Source: Micromonospora lupini str. Lupac 08
Lineage (GTDB): Bacteria > Actinomycetota > Actinomycetes > Mycobacteriales > Micromonosporaceae
NCBI RefSeq assembly: GCF_000297395.2
Contig: NZ_HF570108.1
Coordinates: forward strand, 4,148,054-4,212,053
DNA length: 64,000 nt
Reading direction: 5' to 3'
In this document: positions 55,440-62,974 of the stretch, piece after piece
How the letters are laid out: every line of letters begins with the position of its first letter
How positions within the stretch are numbered: position 1 is the first letter of the stretch
The notes under the pieces: generated by a model
What the model was told of the DNA's origin: nothing
The model's input: the letters and a program-made list of their open reading frames with translations, nothing else
Databases searched by the model: none
Translations under genes and position numbers: made by a program

Positions 55440-55871
55440 GTGTACGACGGACAGGAGTTCCTCCGCGACAAGCGCTGGTGCCTGAGCAGGCGAGCGCTGC
55501 TGGCCGGAGCCGGCGCGGTGGGCGCGGCCGGGCTGCTGAGCGCGTGCGGTGGCGGCGACAGCTCCGCGGGCGCGGCGGCCGCCGCCCCCGGCACCGTGCT
55601 GGCGCACACCGGCGACGTGCCGGTCGGCGGCGGCACGGTGGTCGACGGCGTGTTGGTCGTCCAGCCCGTGGAGGGCACCTTCAGGGCGTACGACGCGACC
55701 TGCCCGCACCAGGGCGTACGGGTCGGCGCACCGCGCGACGGGGTGATCACCTGCCCGGCGCACAACTCCACCTTCGCGGTGGCCGATGGCGCCCGCCTGG
55801 GCGGCCCGGCCCCGAAGGGCCTGACGGAGATCCCGATCACGGTGGACGGCACCACGATCACCCGAGCCTGA
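55440..55871 (+). CDS. Rieske [2Fe-2S] protein with Tat/lipoprotein-like signal
   Basis: 143 residues from GTG 55440 (GAGGAG six bases upstream). Export signal with 'CLSRRALLAGAGAVGAAGLLSAC' (twin Arg plus possible lipobox), a short Ala/Gly linker, then a compact Rieske domain: 'ATCPHQGVRVG' and 'ITCPAHNSTFAVADGARLGGPAPKGLTEIPITVDG' supply the Cys-x-His and Cys-x-x-His ligands. The minimal size and lack of a partner oxygenase suggest a membrane-anchored electron carrier facing outward. The partner is not encoded nearby. Confidence 0.87.
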   Translation: MYDGQEFLRDKRWCLSRRALLAGAGAVGAAGLLSACGGGDSSAGAAAAAPGTVLAHTGDVPVGGGTVVDGVLVVQPVEGTFRAYDATCPHQGVRVGAPRDGVITCPAHNSTFAVADGARLGGPAPKGLTEIPITVDGTTITRA

Positions 55872-55900
55872 CCAGCACCCCCACTCCCAGATCGCGGTGG

Positions 55901-58777
55901 TCAGTCGTTGGTGAACCCGTACAGGACGAAGTCGCGGTCCGCGCCGCAGGCGATCACGCGGGTGTTCCACGAGCAGGACGCGCTGCGGACGTCGACGAGC
56001 TGACCCAGCTCGTCGACCTCACCCGACTCGGCCCACACGCCGGCCACGCTGCGGTTGTCCGCCACCGCGCTGGTGGGCTCGGCGAAGACGAGCAGGTTGC
56101 CGGCGTCCAGTCGGGCCGCCACGCCGGGACGGTCGGGCAGCACCGGCTTGCCGGCGGCGTCGAAGAGGGTGACGGTCGCCTTCGGGTACTCCCGCTCGGC
56201 GAGCAACTGGTCGCCGACCGGGACCAGGCGGATCGCGCCCGGCGCCGACCAGGAGACCGACGCCTTGCCCTCGGTCGCCGCGACCACCTCGGTGCGCTCG
56301 GAGTCGCTGTTGCGCACCTGCAGCAGACAGGCCCGCCGCTCCCCGCACGCCACCAGCGCCTTCGGCCGGTACTCCGCGTTCTCGGCCCGGTGGAGGACCA
56401 CCGGGGCCGCGTCGGAGCCCAGGTCGTACGCGAGCACCTGGTACCCGGCGTCGGCGGGCGCCACGAAGAGCCGGTCCTCGTGCGCCACCAGCAGGTCGTC
56501 GAGGTCGGCGACGTTGCCCCACTCCCGCAGCACCGAGCCGGAGGACATGTCCAGCAGCCGCACCGACCGGTCCGCGCCGAGCTGCACGAGTCGCCGTCCC
56601 TTGCCCGTCCACGAGTCGCGGGGGGCGCCGTCGAGGAACGCCGGCCCGCCCGCCGCCTCGTCGGTGCCCACCGGCCGGACGACGGTACGGACACCGCCGT
56701 ACTGGTCCTTCGGGTTGGGTTTGCTCCATTTGTCGGTGCCGTCGCCCAGCTTCAGGCCGACCAGCCGGCCGGCGGACCGGTCCACAAGCACCGCCGTGTC
56801 GTCGGAGAAGTAGACGTCGTCGTCGCCGCGGATCGCCCGGTGCCAGCGCTGGGCGCCGGAGCGGCCGTCCAGGAGGATCAGTTCCCGAGGGGTGCTGTCG
56901 CCCGGGGCGTCGGCGAGAACCGCGACGGCCCCCGGTACGGCGATCAGCCTCGACCAGTCGTAGGCGGCGACGTCGGTCTGCCTGCGCCACAGCTCGCCAC
57001 CGGTGCCGGTGTCGACGGCCACCACCTCCAGCCGGTCGTCCGGCAGCGCGTACCCCAGGTAGGCCCGATCGTCGAGCACCGCCGTCCACATCCCGCTGGG
57101 CCGCTCGGCGCCGGCGGGGGGCCGCGACAGCTCGCGCAGCGACCCGAACTCCAGGTCCGGATAGCGGTCCCGCAGCAGGTAGAGCGTCGCCGCGGTGGCC
57201 ACCCCGGCCAGGGCGAGCACCGCACCGAGCACGATCCAGCGGGCCCGCCGCCAGGTCGTACCGCCGGGTGGGGTGGGCCCGGTGGGCGTCGGGGTGGCGC
57301 TCGCCGCGCCGACCAGGGTGCCCGCGACGCCGGACGACCCCGGCACGGTCGGCGCGGGCGGCGGCGGCCAACCCGGCCCGGCCCACGCCGGCCCGGGCTG
57401 CGACGGCACGGTCGGCGCGGTCGACGGCACGGTCGGCGCGGGCTGCGACGGCACGGTCGGCACGGTCGGCACGGTCGGCACCGCTGCCGGCGCGGACGGG
57501 CCGTTCGGAGGTGGCGCGGATGGGCCGGCTGGAGGCACAACAGGCGGCCCCGCGGGAGCCGGGCCAGCCGGCGCGGGTGGGCCCGCCGGAGCCGGGCCGG
57601 CCGGCGCGGCCTGCGGTCCCGCGTACGCCGGCAGTGCCCGGCGCAGCGGAAGGTCAGTCAACGCGCCCTCGGCCACCGGCAGCTCCGGCTGGTCCAGCAC
57701 CGTCGGCGCCACTCCCAGCTCGGCGTGCAGCATCCGTGCCACCAGCGGAATCCGCGAGGAACCGCCGACCAGGAACAGCCCGGCGAGCTGGTCGGGCCGG
57801 AGCCCGGCGGCGGCGATCACCTCCCGGGCCCGCTCCACGGCACGGCGCAGCAGCGGCGTGGCCACCCGCTCGACGTCGTCGCGCGTCAACCGCACCGCCT
57901 CGGCGACCCCCGGCACCGCGACCGGGGCCACGGTGGAGCGGGACAGCGTCTCCTTCGCGCCGCGTACCTCGTCCCACAGCCGGACCTGGTCGCGGCGCTG
58001 CGCCGCGTCCGAGGGCCGGACCAGCCGCGCCCACCGCCGGGCGTGCCGCTCGCCCAGCAGCTCGCCGACCCGCTGCACCAGCGCCGCGTCCAGGTCGAGG
58101 CCGCCCAGGTCGGACAGGCCGCCGTCGGCGACCACCCGGAAGCCGGAGTCACCCCACGGGTCTGCGCCCTCGTTGCGCAGCACGGCGACGTCGAGCGTTC
58201 CGCCGCCGAAGTCGAACACCGCGATCGCGCCGCCGACCGGCACCGGCCGGTGCAGCACCTGCGTGTAGTAGCGGGCGGCGGCCACCGGCTCGCGCAGCAG
58301 GCGCGTGCCCGGCGGCGTCGGCCCGGCGAGGGTGTGCTCGGCCGCCTGCGGCCATCCGGCCCGCAACAGCGCGTCGGCGAGCACCTGCCGACGCGACTCG
58401 TCCCAGGCCGCCGGGCAGGTGAGCACGGCCGGAGGCAGGAAGCCCACCGCGTCCACCGCGGCCCGCCCGACCGCCGCCAGCAGCGCGGCGAGCAGCTCCG
58501 CCGGGAGGTACGAGCGCTCACCGAGCAGTACGGTCGGCTCGTCCACCCGACGCTTCGGGTTCGGCTCGAACCGGGCCGGGTCGCCCTGCGCCAGCCGTCG
58601 GGCGTCGGTGCCGACGTGCAGGGTGCCGTCCGGGTCGGCGTACACGGCCGACGGGCTGACCGGCTGACCGTCCATCAGCACGGGACGGGTCCGGCCGTCC
58701 GGCCACCGCAGCACGGCGACCGTGTTGGACGTACCGAGGTCGACGCCGAGGGCGAAGCCCTCGTGCTGGCCTGCCAT
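55901..58777 (-). CDS. Hsp70-like ATPase fused to a membrane helix and an extracytoplasmic beta-propeller
   Basis: 958 residues from ATG 58777 (GGAGG ten bases upstream). Residues about 10-380 are an Hsp70 actin-fold ATPase: 'LGVDLGTSNTVAVLRW' (phosphate 1), 'IAVFDFGGGTLDVAVLR' (phosphate 2), 'LFLVGGSSRIPLVARML' (adenosine). The DnaK substrate-binding domain is missing. Instead comes a roughly 130-residue Pro/Ala linker with repeated 'VPTVP' and 'AGPAPAGPP' units, one transmembrane helix ('WIVLGAVLALAGVATAATLYLL'), and about 350 residues of PQQ-like beta-propeller ('VVAVDTGTGGELWRRQTDVAAYDW', 'LILLDGRSGAQRWHRAI', 'VRLLDMSSGSVLREWG'). The propeller should lie outside, the ATPase inside. Role unknown; signalling or envelope quality control are possibilities. 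Confidence 0.85.
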   Translation of the reverse strand: MAGQHEGFALGVDLGTSNTVAVLRWPDGRTRPVLMDGQPVSPSAVYADPDGTLHVGTDARRLAQGDPARFEPNPKRRVDEPTVLLGERSYLPAELLAALLAAVGRAAVDAVGFLPPAVLTCPAAWDESRRQVLADALLRAGWPQAAEHTLAGPTPPGTRLLREPVAAARYYTQVLHRPVPVGGAIAVFDFGGGTLDVAVLRNEGADPWGDSGFRVVADGGLSDLGGLDLDAALVQRVGELLGERHARRWARLVRPSDAAQRRDQVRLWDEVRGAKETLSRSTVAPVAVPGVAEAVRLTRDDVERVATPLLRRAVERAREVIAAAGLRPDQLAGLFLVGGSSRIPLVARMLHAELGVAPTVLDQPELPVAEGALTDLPLRRALPAYAGPQAAPAGPAPAGPPAPAGPAPAGPPVVPPAGPSAPPPNGPSAPAAVPTVPTVPTVPSQPAPTVPSTAPTVPSQPGPAWAGPGWPPPPAPTVPGSSGVAGTLVGAASATPTPTGPTPPGGTTWRRARWIVLGAVLALAGVATAATLYLLRDRYPDLEFGSLRELSRPPAGAERPSGMWTAVLDDRAYLGYALPDDRLEVVAVDTGTGGELWRRQTDVAAYDWSRLIAVPGAVAVLADAPGDSTPRELILLDGRSGAQRWHRAIRGDDDVYFSDDTAVLVDRSAGRLVGLKLGDGTDKWSKPNPKDQYGGVRTVVRPVGTDEAAGGPAFLDGAPRDSWTGKGRRLVQLGADRSVRLLDMSSGSVLREWGNVADLDDLLVAHEDRLFVAPADAGYQVLAYDLGSDAAPVVLHRAENAEYRPKALVACGERRACLLQVRNSDSERTEVVAATEGKASVSWSAPGAIRLVPVGDQLLAEREYPKATVTLFDAAGKPVLPDRPGVAARLDAGNLLVFAEPTSAVADNRSVAGVWAESGEVDELGQLVDVRSASCSWNTRVIACGADRDFVLYGFTND

Positions 58778-58940
58778 CTGCCCGATACCTCCGCCGCGAC
58801 GAGGGAAACCCAGCCCCGCATCGTACGCAGCACGTGCCGCCCCGCTGATCACTCGGTCAGCCGACGGTCGGCGCCGAGTGGCCCGGCTGCCGGGCGGCCC
58901 GCGCCGGATCGGGCGGCAGGTCGACGACCGCCGTCGCGGC

Positions 58941-58996
58941 GGTAAGCAAACCGCAAGATCTGCGCAATCGCCGAGCGCATCCGTGCTGGCTAGGCT
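58941..58996 (+). promoter_or_regulatory. Two-component operon promoter with three 11-bp direct repeats
   Basis: GGTAAGCAAAC (58941-58951), CGCAAGATCTG (58952-58962) and CGCAATCGCCG (58963-58973) follow one another head to tail. A TAGGCT -10 lies at 58991-58996, exactly 17 bp after the last repeat, where a -35 would be, but no -35 consensus is present. This is the layout of PhoB/OmpR-activated promoters and suggests autoregulation. The rest of 58778-58940 shows nothing recognisable. Confidence 0.45.
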
Positions 58997-59015
58997 GGCC
59001 CCGGGGAGGTGGCCG

Positions 59016-59708
59016 GTGGCGCAGCGGGTGCTCGTGGTCGACGACGACAGGACCGTCAGCGACGTGGTCTGCCGCTACCTGGAGCACGCCGGGTACGAGG
59101 TGAGCCACGTCGGCGACGGGCTGGCCGCCCTGGAGGCCGTCCAGGACCGGCCGCCGCACCTGGTCGTGCTGGACCTGATGCTCCCCGGGCTGGACGGGTT
59201 GCAGGTGTGCCGGCGGCTGCGGGAGCGGCCGGACGGCGTACCCATCATCATGCTTACCGCGCGTGGCGACGAGGCGGACCGGGTGCTCGGCCTGCAACTG
59301 GGCGCCGACGACTACCTGGGCAAGCCGTTCTCCCCGCGCGAGCTGGTGCTGCGGGTCGGGTCGGTGCTGCGCCGGGCCGGTGAGCCGGCCGCGCCGGCGG
59401 CCGAACTGCTGGCCGACGCGGGGCTGGAGGTGGCCACCGGGCCACGGATCGCCCGGCTGCACGGCCGTGAGCTGGCCCTGACGTTGCGCGAGTTCGACCT
59501 GCTGGCGCACCTGATGCGGCACCCGACGCGGGCCTTCAAACGCACCGAGCTGCTGGAGCGGGTGTGGGGGTGGAACTTCGGCGACCAGTCGACCGTGACC
59601 GTGCACGTGCGGCGGCTGCGGGAGAAGATCGAGGACGACCCGGCCGAACCGCGACGGATCGTCACGGTCTGGGGCGTCGGCTACCGGTACGAGCCGGCCG
59701 ATGCGTGA
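59016..59708 (+). CDS. OmpR/PhoB-type response regulator
   Basis: 230 residues from GTG 59016, with GGGGAGG five bases upstream. Receiver domain 'RVLVVDDDRTVSDVVCRYLEHAGYEV', phospho-acceptor Asp53 in 'LVVLDLMLPGLDGLQVCRRL', 'IIMLTARGDEADRVLGLQLGADDYLGKPFSPRELVLRV' (Thr and Lys switch residues). Winged-helix effector domain 'LTLREFDLLAHLMRHPTRAFKRTELLERVWGWNFGDQSTVTVHVRRLREKIEDDPAEPRRIVTVWGVGYRY'. Overlaps the kinase gene by 8 bp. Expected to bind 11-bp direct repeats; candidates are at 58941 and 62871. Confidence 0.93.
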   Translation: MAQRVLVVDDDRTVSDVVCRYLEHAGYEVSHVGDGLAALEAVQDRPPHLVVLDLMLPGLDGLQVCRRLRERPDGVPIIMLTARGDEADRVLGLQLGADDYLGKPFSPRELVLRVGSVLRRAGEPAAPAAELLADAGLEVATGPRIARLHGRELALTLREFDLLAHLMRHPTRAFKRTELLERVWGWNFGDQSTVTVHVRRLREKIEDDPAEPRRIVTVWGVGYRYEPADA

Positions 59709-60714
59709 CCTGGCGCTGATCTTCGCGGCGGCGCTCGCGGCCGCCCTCGGCGTGGGCCTGCTGGGCGCGCTGACCCTGCGGCTGCTGCGCCACCGGTCGA
59801 TCACCGTGCACGTGTGCGTCCTGCTCACCGTCACCGTGGCCGCCGTGGTGGCCGGGGTGGTGGTGGTCGCCCAGGCGATGTTCCTGTCTCCGCACGACCT
59901 CCAGGTCGTCCTGCTGACCGTCGCCGCGGCGGCGGTCGTGAGCCTCGGCGTCGGCTGGTACTTCGGGCGTCGACTGGCCGTCGCCGCGGTCTGGGCGGCC
60001 CAGGCCCGGGAGCGGGAACGGCGGGTCGAGAAGGGCCGCCGGGACCTGGTGGCCTGGGTGTCGCACGACCTGCGGACGCCGCTGGCCGGCCTGCGGGCGA
60101 TGGCCGAGGCGCTGGAGGACCGGGTGGTCGACGACCCGGCGACGGTCGCCGAGTACCACACGCGGATCCGCCTGCAGACCGACCGGATGACCCGACTCGT
60201 CGACGACCTGTTCGAGCTGTCCCGCATCAACGCCGGGGCGCTGCGCCTGACACTGTCGGCGGTGCCCCTCGGCGAGGTGGTCTCCGACGCCTTGGCCGGC
60301 ACCGCGCCGCTGGCCAGGGCCCGCCGCATCCGCCTGGTGGCCGCCGAGTCGGGCTGGCCCACGGTGCTGGCCAGTGAGCCCGAGCTGGCCCGGGTGGTGG
60401 GCAACCTGCTGCTCAACGCGGTGCACTACACGCCGAGCGACGGCACGGTACGGGTGGACGCCGGATGCGAGAGCGACGCCGCCTGGCTGGCGATCGCCGA
60501 CACCTGCGGCGGCATTCCGGAACACGACCTGCCCCGACTGTTCGACGTGGCGTTCCGCGGCGAGCCGGCCCGTACGCCCCGCGCCGGCGGGGAGGGCTCC
60601 GGCGGGCTGGGGCTGGCGATCGTGCGCGGACTGGTCGAGGCACACGGCGGCCGGGTCGACGTGCAGAACGTCGTCGGCGGCTGCCGATTCGTGGTCCGCC
60701 TCCCGACGGCCTGA
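59701..60714 (+). CDS. Sensor histidine kinase (no extracellular domain)
   Basis: 337 residues. Three N-terminal membrane helices (about 4-30, 37-62, 67-88) with almost no external loop, so the signal is probably membrane-borne or internal. HisKA 'DLVAWVSHDLRTPLAGLRAMAEALED' with phospho-acceptor His122. HATPase domain: N box 'NLLLNAVHYTPSDG', G1 'IADTCGGIPEHDLPRLFDVAFRG', G2 'GSGGLGLAIVRGLVEAHGG'. No clear HAMP domain; the helix joining the membrane to HisKA is short and charged. Phosphorylates the response regulator encoded just upstream. Confidence 0.92.
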   Translation: MRDLALIFAAALAAALGVGLLGALTLRLLRHRSITVHVCVLLTVTVAAVVAGVVVVAQAMFLSPHDLQVVLLTVAAAAVVSLGVGWYFGRRLAVAAVWAAQARERERRVEKGRRDLVAWVSHDLRTPLAGLRAMAEALEDRVVDDPATVAEYHTRIRLQTDRMTRLVDDLFELSRINAGALRLTLSAVPLGEVVSDALAGTAPLARARRIRLVAAESGWPTVLASEPELARVVGNLLLNAVHYTPSDGTVRVDAGCESDAAWLAIADTCGGIPEHDLPRLFDVAFRGEPARTPRAGGEGSGGLGLAIVRGLVEAHGGRVDVQNVVGGCRFVVRLPTA

Positions 60715-60725
60715 CACCGGCGGCG

Positions 60726-61481
60726 TCAGCGGCTCGCTGCTGCCAGCTCGCCGAACCAGCGACGCCCCCGCCGGAACACGTCCCGTACCGCCAGCCCGGC
60801 GGCGTCGGCGACCGGGTGCACGGCGCGCGCGTCCAGCCGGGCCCAGCGGAACGCCGGGCCGAGCAGCAGGCGGCCGGCCCGCTGCTCGGCGGCCACCCGG
60901 GCCTGGCCCTGCCACAGCCCCGCGCCGGGCGGCTCCAGCTCCACCAGCACCGTGCCGCCGGGAACGAGCAGGTCCCGGCAGCGGCGCAGCAGCGCCACCG
61001 GTTCGCCGCCGATGCCGATGTTGCCGTCGATCAGCACGGCGTGCGCCCACCGGCCCTCGCCGGGCAGCGGTTCGAACAGGTCACCGTGCACCGCCACCGC
61101 GCCCCGGGCCCGCGTCAGCCGCACCGCCGTGGCGGAGACGTCCACGCCGACCGCCGTCCGGCCGGCCCGGGCCAGCGCCACGGTGAGGCGTCCCGGCCCG
61201 CAACCGAGGTCGAGTGTCGGCCCGGCGCACCGCTCGACCAGCCCGGCGACCGCCGGCTCGGCAGGTCCGTGCCAGCGGTCCACCCGCAGCCGGCTGCGGA
61301 CACCGTCGCCGTGCACGAGCCACCGGCCCCGGGGCACACGGTCGGCGAGCGCGGCGGCGAACGGGTCCGCAGGCGATTCGTCGTACGCCCGGGCCGGCGC
61401 CGTGGGCAGCCCGGGCGACGGCCTCGCCGCAGCGGTCTCGACGGGGGCGGTCTCGACCGGGGCGGTGTCGACGGGGTTCAC
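60726..61481 (-). CDS. Class I SAM-dependent methyltransferase
   Basis: 251 residues from GTG 61481, overlapping the DUF2064 gene's stop (GTGA). Rossmann-like SAM site 'TLDLGCGPGRLTVALARAGRTAVGVDVS', then 'VHGDLFEPLPGEGRWAHAVLIDGNIGIGGEPVALLRRCRDLLVPGGTVLVELEPPG'. The first 40 residues include 'VETAPVETA' repeats and look disordered. Third gene of an operon with a DUF2064 nucleotidyl/glycosyltransferase and a GT2 enzyme, so it probably methylates a sugar, lipid carrier or polyprenol-linked glycan. Substrate unknown. Confidence 0.87.
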   Translation of the reverse strand: MNPVDTAPVETAPVETAAARPSPGLPTAPARAYDESPADPFAAALADRVPRGRWLVHGDGVRSRLRVDRWHGPAEPAVAGLVERCAGPTLDLGCGPGRLTVALARAGRTAVGVDVSATAVRLTRARGAVAVHGDLFEPLPGEGRWAHAVLIDGNIGIGGEPVALLRRCRDLLVPGGTVLVELEPPGAGLWQGQARVAAEQRAGRLLLGPAFRWARLDARAVHPVADAAGLAVRDVFRRGRRWFGELAAASR

Positions 61482-62158
61482 CGCAGGCCTCCCGGCAACA
61501 GGGCGAGGCGGACCACCGCGACCTGTCGGGCGAACCGCCCGTCGGGCACCTCGACTGCCACCGCGAGGGCGTCGGACCACTCGTCGACGTCACGTAGCAC
61601 CGGCAGCGGCGCGGTACGCAGGCCACGCCCGGTCAGGGCCGCCCACGTGTCGCGGCCGGTGTCGGGCGTCGACATCGGCACGTCGCGCAGCACCTGGGCA
61701 TGCCGGGGGTCACGCAGCCCGAGCGACCACCAGCCGCCGTCGCGGGCCCGGCCGAGCACCGCGTCGGCGGCGCGCAGCCGCAGCACCGCAGCGGCCAGCC
61801 CGGTCGGCGTGACCTGCGGGGTGTCCATCCCGATCTGCAGCACCGGCCGCCCCGGGTACGCGGCCGCGACCTCGGCGTACGCGTTGGCGAGCCGATCGCC
61901 CAGGCCCACGCCCCGCTGGTCGAGCACCGACCAGCCGGCCAGCGCGGCGGTCAACGCGGCGGAGTCCTCCGCCTCGGTCAGCCGACCCGTCCAGGCCAGC
62001 ACCGGGGTGACACCGGGAGTGGCGCGGACGGCGTCGAGGGTGTCGCGCAGCGCGGCGGCGGCGATGCGGGCCGCCTGCGCCGGCGTGGCCGGTGGGCAGA
62101 GCCGCGTCTTCACCGCCCCCGCGACCGGCGCCTTGGCGACCACCAGCAGAACGGTCAC
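61478..62158 (-). CDS. DUF2064 / TIGR04282-family glycosyl- or nucleotidyltransferase-like protein
   Basis: 226 residues from GTG 62158 (GTGA overlap with the GT2 stop). GT-A-like fold with the family motifs 'VVAKAPVAGAVKTRLCPPATPAQAARIAAAALRDTLDAV' (K-T-R-L after a short loop), 'VLQIGMDTPQVTPTGLAAAVLRLRAADAVLGRARDGGWWSLGLRDP' (DTPQ, D-G-G-W-W). These proteins are fused or adjacent to GT2 enzymes in many bacteria; TIGR04282 was named for a gene near arsenosugar biosynthesis, but no arsenic gene lies here. Function in the pathway remains inferred. Confidence 0.85.
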   Translation of the reverse strand: MTVLLVVAKAPVAGAVKTRLCPPATPAQAARIAAAALRDTLDAVRATPGVTPVLAWTGRLTEAEDSAALTAALAGWSVLDQRGVGLGDRLANAYAEVAAAYPGRPVLQIGMDTPQVTPTGLAAAVLRLRAADAVLGRARDGGWWSLGLRDPRHAQVLRDVPMSTPDTGRDTWAALTGRGLRTAPLPVLRDVDEWSDALAVAVEVPDGRFARQVAVVRLALLPGGLR

Positions 62159-62829
62159 CGGGGGCCCTCCACGGTACGCAGCACGCCGGCGAAGTCCCGG
62201 GTCGCGCGCAGGGTGCCCCGGACCGAACCGGACACCTTTGACCGGGTGCCGGCGGCCCGGGGCGCGTACGTGACGTCCAGCTCGTGGATCCGCCAGCCGG
62301 CAGCGGCGGCCCGGATCAGCAGTTCGAGGGGGTAGCCGAAGGCCCGGTCGGTGACACCGAGGTCGAGCAGCGCCTGGCGGCGGGCCACCCGGATCGGGCT
62401 GAGGTCCCGCAGCGGTACGCCCCGACGGCGCAGCAGCGCGGCGACCAGCGCCGTACCGGCTCGGGCGTGCCAGGGCCACACCCCCGCCCCGACCGGTCGT
62501 CGCCGGCCCACGCTGAGGTCGGCGGTGCCCGCCAGCACCGGCGCGACGAGGGCCGGCAGCTCGCTGGGGTCGAACGACCCGTCGGCGTCGAGGACGCACA
62601 CCACCTCACCGTCGGCGGCCTCCAGGCCGGCGTGCACCGCCGCGCCGTAACCGCGCCGGGGCTCGTGCACCACCCGGGCGCCGTGCCGGGCGGCCACCTC
62701 GGGTGAGCCGTCCCGGGAGCCGTTGTCCACCACGATGGCCCGGTAGCCGGGCGGCAGGGCGGTGAGTACGCCCGGCAGGGCAGCCGCCTCGTCCAGGCAG
62801 GGCAGCACCACGTCGATCTCAGTCGGCAT
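62155..62829 (-). CDS. Glycosyltransferase family 2 (dolichol-phosphate-mannose-synthase-like)
   Basis: 224 residues from ATG 62829. GT2 fold: 'IDVVLPCLDEAAALPGVLTALPPGYRAIVVDNGSRDGSPEVAARHGARVVHEPRRGYGAAVHAGLEAADGEVVCVLDADGSFDP' contains the nucleotide-binding and DxD metal motifs. The rest ('LSPIRVARRQALLDLGVTDRAFGYPLELLIRAAAAGWRIHELDVTYAPRAAGTRSKVSGSVRGTLRA') resembles polyprenyl-phosphate glycosyltransferases. No membrane helix. It may charge a lipid carrier used by the large membrane protein encoded divergently at 62975. First gene of the three-gene operon. Confidence 0.87.
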   Translation of the reverse strand: MPTEIDVVLPCLDEAAALPGVLTALPPGYRAIVVDNGSRDGSPEVAARHGARVVHEPRRGYGAAVHAGLEAADGEVVCVLDADGSFDPSELPALVAPVLAGTADLSVGRRRPVGAGVWPWHARAGTALVAALLRRRGVPLRDLSPIRVARRQALLDLGVTDRAFGYPLELLIRAAAAGWRIHELDVTYAPRAAGTRSKVSGSVRGTLRATRDFAGVLRTVEGPR

Positions 62830-62870
62830 ACCGCCGACGCTAGGACGACGCCTCGGCGACGGAGGCCGAA

Positions 62871-62910
62871 ATGTGCTTACCGAACCCTTACCACCTGGGC
62901 ATTTCTTACC
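62871..62910. promoter_or_regulatory. Three CTTACC (GGTAAG) direct repeats in the divergent GT2/membrane-protein promoter region
   Basis: CTTACC occurs at 62876-62881, 62887-62892 and 62905-62910. On the minus strand two units lie exactly 11 bp apart, GGTAAGGGTTC then GGTAAGCACAT. GGTAAGCA is shared with the first repeat in front of the response-regulator gene (58941). They lie 29 bp or more upstream of a TAGCGT -10 candidate (62842-62837) for the GT2 operon. Confidence 0.45.
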
Positions 62911-62974
62911 GTCCGGTGACGGCCCGCCGATTCCGGAGCGCGAGGTCGAGCTGTCGCCGTACCGTCCGGTGGTC

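Noticed and set aside
61478..62158. An arsenosugar biosynthesis gene cluster
   Set aside because: The DUF2064 protein falls in a family named for that context, but no arsenic methyltransferase, ArsR or ArsB-type gene lies nearby; the glycan-assembly context fits better.
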